Assembly (NCBI GenBank): GCA_011620245.1
Contig: WOZN01000164.1
Location: forward strand, 1-8,621
Source of the DNA: Acidovorax sp.
GTDB lineage: Bacteria; Pseudomonadota; Gammaproteobacteria; Burkholderiales; Burkholderiaceae_C
Direction of reading: 5' to 3'
Length of the DNA: 8,621 nucleotides
The position numbers and the translations under genes are program-made. Positions 1-5,901 of the stretch are shown piece after piece. Each line of letters starts with the position of its first letter. Position 1 is the stretch's first letter. A model generated the notes under the pieces. That model was given only the letters and a program-made list of their open reading frames with translations. It was not told the origin of the DNA and did not search any database.

Positions 1-50
1 GGCACCCCGATCACGGCACCGGCGGGCGCATCCAACTGCCGTTTTTAGGT
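1..50. other. Spacer downstream of dnaE2
   Basis: These 50 bases follow the dnaE2 stop codon in the direction of transcription. I see no stem followed by a T-run and no ribosome-binding site, so neither a terminator nor the next gene can be called. The transcript may continue past the window edge. Confidence 0.5.
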
Positions 51-3000
51 TCAATGAAAATCCCGGCTGCCCTGCAGCGCCTGCGCCATGCGGCCCAGCA
101 GGGGTGTGAGGTCTTTGAAGCGCTGGGCCACCAGGTGGCGCACCACGGCATGGCCGTCGGGGCCATGGGGGCTGCATTGCCACAGGCCCTCCACCGCCAG
201 CAGTTGCGACCGCAGCAACGCATTGCGCCAGGTCTCGACCAGCGCGGGCCACACGATCACGTTGACGGGGCCAGTCTCGTCTTCGAGGGTGACGAACATC
301 GTGCCCTTGGCCGTGCCGGGACGCTGGCGCACGGTGACGATGCCGCAGGCGCGCACCTTGCGGCCGCTGGGCGCGGCGTGCAGCTGCAGTGCGGTCTGCA
401 GGCGCCAGCGCGCAAGGCGGGGGCGCAGCAGGGCCAGCGGGTGGCGGCGCAGCGTGAGGCCGGTGGCGGCGTAGTCGAACAGGATTTCTTCCCCCTCGGG
501 CGCGGCGGGCAACTGCAGCGGCGCTTCATGCACGGGCACATCGCGCAGCAAGGGCGGCGCGCTGTGCTGCGCGGCGGCCTCCCACATCTGCTGGCGCCGG
601 TGGCCCGACAGGCTGGCCAGCGCATCGGCCGCCGCCAGGGCCTGCAGGTCCTGCTGGCTCAGTTGGGCGCGCAGGGCCAGGTCTTCGGTGCCGGTGAAAG
701 GCGCAGCGGCACGGGCCTGCACCAGGCGCTGCATGGCGCTGGCGTGCAGGCCGCCGACCCGGCACAGGCCCAGGCGCACGGCCGGTTGTGGCAGCAGCGG
801 TGGCATGGGCAGGCCCTTGGCGGGCCGCAGGCGTTCTGCCGGGCCTTCGAGCGTGCAATCGCTGTCGCTGCAGGTCACATCGATGGGCAGCACGCGCACG
901 CCGTGGCGGCGGGCGTCCTGCACCAGTTGCGAGGCGCTGTAAAAGCCCATGGGCAGCGAGTTGAGCAGCGCGGCCAGAAAACACGCGGGTTCGTGGCATT
1001 TGAGCCAGCTGCTGGCATAGGCCAGCAAGGCAAAGCTGTGGGCGTGGCTTTCGGGGAAGCCGTATTCACCGAAGCCGAGTATCTGCTGGAAGATGCGGTC
1101 GGCGAATTCGGCAGAGTAGCCCTTGGCCTCCATGCCCTTCTTGAGGGGTTCTTCAAACCGGTGCACACCTCCTTTGCGCTTCCAGGCTGCCATGGACCGG
1201 CGCAGGTTATCCGCCATGCCCGGCGTGAAGCCGGCCGCGATCATGGCGATCTGCATCACCTGTTCCTGAAAGATGGGCACACCCAAGGTGCGCGCCAGGG
1301 CGGCTTCGAGCTCGGGTTTTTCCAGTTGCAGCGGCTCGCCCCTGCGCCTGCGCTCGCGCGCCTGCAGGTACGGATGCAGCATGCCGCCCTGGATGGGCCC
1401 GGGCCGCACGATGGCCACCTCCACCACCAGGTCGTAGAACACCCTGGGCTGCAGGCGCGGCAGCATGCTCATTTGCGCGCGGCTTTCGATCTGGAACACG
1501 CCCACGGTGTCGGCCGCGCAGACCATGTCGTAGGTGGCGGGGTCTTCGCGGGGAATATCGGCCAGGCCCCATTGCTCGCCGCGCAGCACGGCACGCAGGT
1601 TGAGGCAGCGGCGCAGCGCGCTGAGCATGCCCAGCGCCAGCACATCGACTTTCAGCAGCCCCATGGTGTCCAGGTCGTCCTTGTCCCACTGGATGACGCT
1701 GCGGCCCTGCATGCTCGCCGGCTCTACCGGCACCAGGCGCGTGAGCTTGCCCTCGGTGAGCACGAAGCCGCCCACATGCTGGCTCAGGTGGCGCGGAAAG
1801 CCCTGGAGCTGCCGGGCCAGCTCCAGCCACAGCGCGGCCTGGTGCGCCGACAGCGGCAGGCCCAGCGCGCCGGCCAGTTCCTGCAGGCGGTCGGTGGCAA
1901 TGTCTTCGTCAAACCAGTGGTGGTCTTTGGCAAACGCATCGGCCAGGGCCGGCACCACGCCCAGCGCCTTGCCCACATCGCGCAGGGCGCTGCGCGTGCG
2001 GTAGGTGGTGACCACCGCGGTGATGGCGGCGCGCTCGCGGCCGTATTTGGCATAGATGTACTGGATGACCTCTTCGCGCCGGTCATGCTCGAAGTCCACA
2101 TCGATGTCGGGCGGCTCGCTGCGTTCCTTGCTGATGAAGCGCTCGAACAGCAGGTGAGAATCTTCGGGGGCAACCGCCGTGATGCCCAGCACATAACAGA
2201 CGACCGAGTTGGCGGCCGAGCCCCGCCCCTGGCACAGGATGCCCTGGCTGCGCGCAAAGCGCACGATGTCGTGCACCGTGAGGAAATACATCTCGTACTG
2301 GCAGTGCGCAATCAGCGCAAGCTCCTTGCGGATCTGCGCGGCAATCCAGCCGGGCACCCCTTGCGGGTAGCGGCCGCGGGCCCCCTCCTCTGCCAGCCAG
2401 GCCAATGCCTGGGCCGGCGTCATGCCCTGGGGCACGGTCTCCATCGGATACTGGTAGCGGATCTCGCCCAGGCTGAAAGTGCAGCGCGCTGCCACCGTGA
2501 GCGTGGCGGCCAGCAGTTCGGGCGGGTAGATGCCCGCCAGGCGCACGCGCTGGCGCAGGTGGCGCTCGGCATTGGGCTGCAGGGCAAAGCCACAGTCGGC
2601 CACGCTGCAGCCCCGCTGCACGGCGGTGATCACGTCCTGCAGCGGCTTGCGCGAGCGGGCGTGCATGTGCACATCGCCCGCTGCCACCAGCGGCAGGCCC
2701 AGCGCCGCACCCGCGCGCTGCAGCGTGGCCAGCCACAGGCTGTCGTCCGGGGCCAGGTGCAACTCCACCGCCAGCCAGAGGTGGTCGTCAAAGTTTGAGC
2801 CAAATTGGCCTCTAGCGCTTGATACGCAAGCGCTGACAGCTACAAAATCAGAAGCATCAAAACGTTCGCGACACGGGGCCAGCAGCAACTCACACCCCTC
2901 CAGAAGGCGCAAGGGGCTGCCGGGGCCAACGTGGTATTGCCCCTTGGGCGCCGCCGCGCGGGCTGCGGTGATGAACTCGCACAGATTGCCCCATCCCTGC

Positions 3001-3326
3001 GCATCCCGCGCCAGGGCCACCAGCCGCAGGTCGCCCCACACAAACTCGCTGCCCACGATGAGGTGCAGACCACATTCCCTGGCCGCCTCCCAGGCGCGCA
3101 CCACACCCGCCACCGAGCATTCATCGGTGAGCGCCAGGGCCTGGTAACCCAGTTGGGCGGCACGGGCCACCAGTTCCTTCGGATGGGATGCGCCGCGCTG
3201 GAAACTGAAGTTGGACAGGCAATGCAGCTCGGCGTAGCCCGGCAATGGCGCAGGGGGTGGCGCAGGGGGTGGCATGGCGCCCCCTGGCGCAGCGGACATC
3301 GCGGACGGCATGCGGGCAGATGCCAT
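51..3326 (-). CDS. dnaE2: Error-prone DNA polymerase DnaE2 (ImuC)
   Basis: This is a C-family DNA polymerase alpha subunit of the DnaE2/ImuC type, the synthesising enzyme of the SOS mutasome that copies past damaged template with ImuA and ImuB. From the start used here it is 1091 residues, a normal length. The N-terminal PHP domain begins near residue 31 (AELHCLSNFSF, with C-L where an active PHP has x-H). The palm carries PPDIDVDFE at about 405-413, with D409 and D411 matching the two catalytic Asp of DnaE, and D561 in GLLKVDVLAL as the likely third. The signature YGFPESHAHSFALLAYASSWLK lies around 754-775, an OB fold spans about 988-1060, and the protein ends in the typical SRDFH. The ATG at 3326 is 4 nt after the imuB stop, which suggests translational coupling and has GGTGAG just upstream. 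ATGs at 3311, 3299 and 3275 are alternatives, the last preceded by AGGGGG. Residues 156-180 derive from a dispersed repeat. Identity is firm; the start is uncertain. Confidence 0.95.
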   Translation of the reverse strand: MASARMPSAMSAAPGGAMPPPAPPPAPLPGYAELHCLSNFSFQRGASHPKELVARAAQLGYQALALTDECSVAGVVRAWEAARECGLHLIVGSEFVWGDLRLVALARDAQGWGNLCEFITAARAAAPKGQYHVGPGSPLRLLEGCELLLAPCRERFDASDFVAVSACVSSARGQFGSNFDDHLWLAVELHLAPDDSLWLATLQRAGAALGLPLVAAGDVHMHARSRKPLQDVITAVQRGCSVADCGFALQPNAERHLRQRVRLAGIYPPELLAATLTVAARCTFSLGEIRYQYPMETVPQGMTPAQALAWLAEEGARGRYPQGVPGWIAAQIRKELALIAHCQYEMYFLTVHDIVRFARSQGILCQGRGSAANSVVCYVLGITAVAPEDSHLLFERFISKERSEPPDIDVDFEHDRREEVIQYIYAKYGRERAAITAVVTTYRTRSALRDVGKALGVVPALADAFAKDHHWFDEDIATDRLQELAGALGLPLSAHQAALWLELARQLQGFPRHLSQHVGGFVLTEGKLTRLVPVEPASMQGRSVIQWDKDDLDTMGLLKVDVLALGMLSALRRCLNLRAVLRGEQWGLADIPREDPATYDMVCAADTVGVFQIESRAQMSMLPRLQPRVFYDLVVEVAIVRPGPIQGGMLHPYLQARERRRRGEPLQLEKPELEAALARTLGVPIFQEQVMQIAMIAAGFTPGMADNLRRSMAAWKRKGGVHRFEEPLKKGMEAKGYSAEFADRIFQQILGFGEYGFPESHAHSFALLAYASSWLKCHEPACFLAALLNSLPMGFYSASQLVQDARRHGVRVLPIDVTCSDSDCTLEGPAERLRPAKGLPMPPLLPQPAVRLGLCRVGGLHASAMQRLVQARAAAPFTGTEDLALRAQLSQQDLQALAAADALASLSGHRRQQMWEAAAQHSAPPLLRDVPVHEAPLQLPAAPEGEEILFDYAATGLTLRRHPLALLRPRLARWRLQTALQLHAAPSGRKVRACGIVTVRQRPGTAKGTMFVTLEDETGPVNVIVWPALVETWRNALLRSQLLAVEGLWQCSPHGPDGHAVVRHLVAQRFKDLTPLLGRMAQALQGSRDFH
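2790..2861 (+). repeat. Dispersed dyad repeat, intragenic copy in dnaE2
   Basis: The core at 2808-2856 matches the copy at 8081-8130 in 42 of 50 aligned columns. It contains an 8-bp perfect inverted repeat, AGCGCTTG (2814-2821) and CAAGCGCT (2827-2834), around a 5-nt loop. The AT-richer flanks (AAAGTTTGAGCCAAATTG to the left, ATCAAAA to the right) resemble the flanks of such repeats as I recall them from Comamonadaceae, so I set the element at about 72 bp; its outer ends are approximate. It lies wholly inside the PHP-coding part of dnaE2 and is read on the minus strand as residues 156-180 (FDASDFVAV...GSNFD). Base composition drops sharply in AT-poor surroundings, which supports a foreign origin. 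Confidence 0.82.
3247..3270. repeat. 12-bp tandem repeat near dnaE2 start
   Basis: Two exact copies of GGCGCAGGGGGT stand head to tail at 3247-3258 and 3259-3270. On the minus strand they code for a Pro/Ala stretch (PPPAPPPAP) between the candidate start codons and the PHP domain. The unit is a multiple of three, so copy-number change would keep the frame. Confidence 0.8.
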
Positions 3327-3330
3327 GGTC

Positions 3331-4857
3331 TCACCCAAAGATGCCGTGCAGGAACCAGCGCTGCGGCTGCGCGGCAGGCACCACGTCTTTTTGCACCACG
3401 CCTTTTTGCACCACGCCCTCTTGCACCGCGCCACCTGCTTGCGGCGCCAGCCGCTCGCGGAACACCCACACCAGCCCCGCCACATCGTTGTGCGCCACAA
3501 AATAGTCGCGCAGCGCCAGGCCCGCACAGGGATATGCCGGGTCGCCAGCGCCCTCGTCTGCGGCCGACCACCAGCCCGCCTCGAACCGGTGCGGCCCCGC
3601 CAGCAGGCGCAGCAACCCGTGGTGGCAGGGGCGGTTGCCCTGCACCGCCAGCCGCCGGGGTGGGCGCAGCAGCCAGGTGGGCCACAGGGTGGCATCAGGT
3701 GCATTCGGGCCGGCGGTATGGATGCCGGGGTGCGCGCGGCCCTGACCCAGCACCTCGGCCGCAGGGCGCCACTGCTGCATGCGCTCGGGCCGGTGGTCGG
3801 CCTGCAGGACGGGGGCCATCACATGGCCGGCGCCCAGGCGGGCCGACAGGCGCTCGAGCAACTGGTGCAAGGCTTCGCCTGATGCTCCGCCCGGGTCGTC
3901 GCAACCACCGCCCACACGATCCCCGGGCGGCAGCAAACTCGCACTGCGGTGCGGCAACGGGGCAGATTCGAGCAGGCGCAGCGTGATCTGGTTGACGGGT
4001 GCGGCCAGGGCCGTGCGCGCCAGGCTTTCAGACAGCAGGCGCCGCAGGTGCGCCATGTCTTGCGTGGCCTGGGCGGTGCGCACCGCCATGGCCTGCGTGG
4101 GGGCAATGGCCACGCCATCGATGCGCCGCAAGTCATGGCGCCAGGCCAGCTCCAGCGCCAATGCGCCCTGCTGGCGCGCCTGCAGCCAGCCCTGCAATGC
4201 CGTGAGGCAGCGGCTGGCGCTCCACAGCAGCGCATCGGCCGACTCTGCCAGTGCGGGCAGCTCGGCGGTCAGCGCAAACTGCTCGGGCAGCTCCAGCCAG
4301 GCGTGGGCTTCGGGGGCATCGCCCAGGGCCTGGTCCAGCACCCGCAGCACCTTGGCACCAAAACGCCTGGCCACCCCGGCACGCGGCAGCGCCCGCAACG
4401 CCCCCCAGGTGCGGCAACCCATGCGCTCCAGGCTGGCCGCATGCGGGCGCAGGGCGGTCAAGGTGTGCAGGGGCAAGCCCTCCACGCCCTGCCCGGGTGG
4501 CGCACGCCCTGCCAGCGCCATGCGCAGCCGGGCCTGCGCCACCAGGGCCGTAGGGCCGCAGCCCCATACCGTGGGTGTGCCAGGCGGTTGCGCCCCCAAT
4601 TCCCGGGTGGCAATGTGATCAGGCAGCCCGCCGGATGCGTCCGCCCAGGCCTGCAGCAACTGCGCCAGCAAGGCATCGCGCCCGCCCCAGAGCCGTTCGG
4701 TGGTGGACACCTCCAGCAGCACGGCTTCGCCATCCACCAGCGCCACGCGCGGCGTAAAGCGCAAAGCCCACCAGCCCGCCGCCGCAGTTTGCACGGCGGC
4801 GCCCGGAGGTGCCGCAGGCTCATCGCACCACGGCAACGGCATTGCGATCCAGTGCAT
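3331..4857 (-). CDS. imuB: ImuB, Y-family polymerase-like mutasome adaptor
   Basis: A 508-residue protein of the DinB/UmuC-related ImuB family. ImuB does not polymerise; it links the beta clamp, ImuA and DnaE2 at a stalled fork. The N-terminus (MHWIAMPLPW, then GWWALRFTPRVALVDGEAVLLEVSTTERLWGG) follows the Y-family fold but lacks the DMDAF-type acidic motif of active enzymes. A little-finger-like region follows, with RSASLLPPG at 304-312, where a degenerate clamp-binding site might lie (inference). The C-terminal part has the family motifs ADHRPERMQQW, GWW (about 425) and RDYFVAHN (450-457), and ends in QPQRWFLHGIFG, a conserved ImuB tail. Just before this tail is a repeated VQKGV-type stretch coded by a 15-bp tandem repeat. 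The ATG at 4857 overlaps imuA by 38 bp and is supported by a strong AGGAGG 4 nt upstream. dnaE2 begins 4 nt after the stop. Confidence 0.93.
   Translation of the reverse strand: MHWIAMPLPWCDEPAAPPGAAVQTAAAGWWALRFTPRVALVDGEAVLLEVSTTERLWGGRDALLAQLLQAWADASGGLPDHIATRELGAQPPGTPTVWGCGPTALVAQARLRMALAGRAPPGQGVEGLPLHTLTALRPHAASLERMGCRTWGALRALPRAGVARRFGAKVLRVLDQALGDAPEAHAWLELPEQFALTAELPALAESADALLWSASRCLTALQGWLQARQQGALALELAWRHDLRRIDGVAIAPTQAMAVRTAQATQDMAHLRRLLSESLARTALAAPVNQITLRLLESAPLPHRSASLLPPGDRVGGGCDDPGGASGEALHQLLERLSARLGAGHVMAPVLQADHRPERMQQWRPAAEVLGQGRAHPGIHTAGPNAPDATLWPTWLLRPPRRLAVQGNRPCHHGLLRLLAGPHRFEAGWWSAADEGAGDPAYPCAGLALRDYFVAHNDVAGLVWVFRERLAPQAGGAVQEGVVQKGVVQKDVVPAAQPQRWFLHGIFG
3378..3437. 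repeat. 15-bp tandem repeat in imuB 3' end
   Basis: Three close copies of a 15-bp unit, GCACCACGCCTTTTT and variants, lie at 3378-3392, 3393-3407 and 3408-3422, with a decayed fourth at 3423-3437. They code for repeated five-residue units (VQEGV-VQKGV-VQKDV) in the tail of ImuB. The period preserves frame, and the T-runs inside the unit make it prone to slippage. Confidence 0.85.
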
Positions 4858-5674
4858 GGCCCCTCCTCTCGGCCCCGGCCATCACAGGTGCCAGCGCCGG
4901 GCGTATCGGCACCGCTGCGTTGCTGCGCACCTCCATCATTGCATTGGCCATCCACTGCGCTGCGCGCCGGCGCCCGGCCTGCGCAGCCAGCACCTGCGCC
5001 AGCCGGGGGTGGCAGCCTGGCAGATCAAGCCCCTGTACCAAAGGCGGCCCCCGGCGCTTGAGAATCTGCACCTGCATGCCGGGCGATGCGGCGGCATCCC
5101 CCGGCAGGGCCAGCCCCTGCACCTGCAGCCGCAGCAAGGCCGGCGACGCCTGACGGGCGGCACTGACCGGGCGAAACACCCACAGCAACTGCTGCTGCTG
5201 CGCCGCAGCCAGTTGCAGCCTGCGCAAGGCCGCCGCTTGTGCCTGCGGCAACCAGGCCATGACGGCCAGCACATCACGGCAGCGCAGCGCCTGTTCGGCC
5301 GCCCAGAGCGCGGCCTTGGCGCCATCGGCCCGCACCACACACACCCGCTCGGCCGACAGCCCCTGCGCCTTGAGCGCCGGGCCAAAAGGCTCATATGGTG
5401 GCGCCACCACCACCACGGCCCCCACGCGCCGGGCCGCCGCCTGCGCCAGTGCGGGCAGCACCAGCTGCCATTCGTGCAGGCCGGCCATGGGTTGCAATAC
5501 CTCGCTCAACGCCCCCACTGGCCAGCCACCACCCGGCAGTTGCGCATCGAGCAGCGCGTACCCCGTGGGCTGCGCTGACTGTGGGCCCGCGCCCAATGCG
5601 TCCGCATGCCAGACACCGGGCACGGCAGACGGAAGATCGGACGCAACCCGAAAATGGGGGCGTGGCGCAGACAT
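4820..5674 (-). CDS. imuA: ImuA, RecA/SulA-like mutasome protein
   Basis: A 284-residue protein of the ImuA (SulA/RecA-like) family, first gene of the imuA-imuB-dnaE2 cassette. ImuA is needed with ImuB for DnaE2-dependent damage-induced mutagenesis. The family hallmark TGYALLDAQLPGGGWPVGALSEVL is at 37-60, followed by VVVVAPPYEPFGPAL, ALWAAEQALRCRDVLAVMAWLP and ALRRLQLAAAQQQQLLWVFRP, which match the core strands and helices of the fold. The usual RecA Walker A lysine-threonine pair is not seen, as is normal in ImuA. The ATG at 5674 has no evident Shine-Dalgarno sequence. It lies 26 nt downstream of a LexA-like operator, which fits SOS control of the whole operon. The 3' end overlaps imuB by 38 bp. 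Confidence 0.92.
   Translation of the reverse strand: MSAPRPHFRVASDLPSAVPGVWHADALGAGPQSAQPTGYALLDAQLPGGGWPVGALSEVLQPMAGLHEWQLVLPALAQAAARRVGAVVVVAPPYEPFGPALKAQGLSAERVCVVRADGAKAALWAAEQALRCRDVLAVMAWLPQAQAAALRRLQLAAAQQQQLLWVFRPVSAARQASPALLRLQVQGLALPGDAAASPGMQVQILKRRGPPLVQGLDLPGCHPRLAQVLAAQAGRRRAAQWMANAMMEVRSNAAVPIRPALAPVMAGAERRGHALDRNAVAVVR
4862..4867 (-). promoter_or_regulatory. Ribosome-binding site of imuB
   Basis: A full AGGAGG on the minus strand, inside the imuA reading frame and 4 nt before the ATG at 4857. It fixes the imuB start and means imuB can be loaded independently although it overlaps imuA. It is by far the best Shine-Dalgarno match of the cassette. Confidence 0.8.
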
Positions 5675-5700
5675 GGTGGGGCAAGGGATTCAAAAAACGA

Positions 5701-5726
5701 AAACACTGTGAATATAACCAGTGTTT
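5701..5726 (-). promoter_or_regulatory. SOS (LexA-like) operator of the imu operon
   Basis: A perfect interrupted palindrome: AAACACTG, 10 nt, CAGTGTTT. The 16-nt core read on the minus strand is CTGG-N8-ACAG, which is the LexA consensus CTGT-N8-ACAG with one change in the left half, and the spacer is AT-rich as in LexA boxes. It sits 26 nt upstream of imuA, the first gene of a cassette known to be SOS-induced in other proteobacteria. The spacer holds TATATT on the minus strand (complement of 5711-5716), a plausible -10 element that a bound repressor would cover. I see no good -35 at the proper distance. LexA is an inference from motif and context. Confidence 0.75.
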
Positions 5727-5901
5727 GAATGCTGCACCACCAATTGCCCCAGGGATTTTTTGGATACCTGCCCTTCTTGCTTGCACCAAGCACAAGAGGC
5801 ACCAAAGGCCACCCACCAGACAGCCGAAGCTGAACAAGGGTTTTGGACAAGACCTGCAAGGTCATTTCTTGGCAAGCCTTAACGTTCACGATCTCGCCGC
5901 A
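5727..5901. other. Spacer between znuD and the imu operator
   Basis: This is lower-GC DNA than its surroundings and holds no gene I would support. Read on the minus strand it has two small hairpins downstream of the receptor stop: GACCT-TGC-AGGTC (5851-5863) and CAGC-TTCG-GCTG (5821-5832), the latter with a stable UUCG loop. Neither is followed by a T-run, so a Rho-independent terminator cannot be claimed, though one of them may mark the end of the receptor transcript. Confidence 0.4.

Noticed and set aside
11..223. A 70-codon minus-strand frame overlapping the end of dnaE2
   Set aside because: Out of frame with a well-supported gene, Trp/Arg/Cys-rich shadow composition and no ribosome-binding site.
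54..2798. A 914-codon open frame on the plus strand opposite dnaE2
   Set aside because: Its translation is low-complexity (Gly, Ala, Gln, His, Arg) with no family motif, and it is explained by GC-rich codon bias of the gene on the other strand. It ends at a TGA inside the repeat element, which shows it is not maintained.
3331..4857. ImuB as an active translesion polymerase
   Set aside because: The N-terminal acidic motif needed for Y-family catalysis is missing, and the context beside imuA and dnaE2 fits the non-catalytic adaptor.
3949..5061. A 370-codon plus-strand open frame opposite imuB and imuA
   Set aside because: It spans two genes on the other strand, has shadow-like composition and no motif.
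51..5674. A link between the zinc receptor and the mutasome as one functional system
   Set aside because: The two units are separated by 227 bp with their own operator, and nothing in the proteins connects zinc uptake with translesion synthesis. Adjacency alone is not enough.
5391..5837. A minus-strand open frame of about 148 codons crossing the imu operator
   Set aside because: It starts with a hydrophobic MFSFGCLVGGLWCLLCLV stretch but runs through the LexA-like site and into imuA in another frame, where its composition becomes shadow-like.
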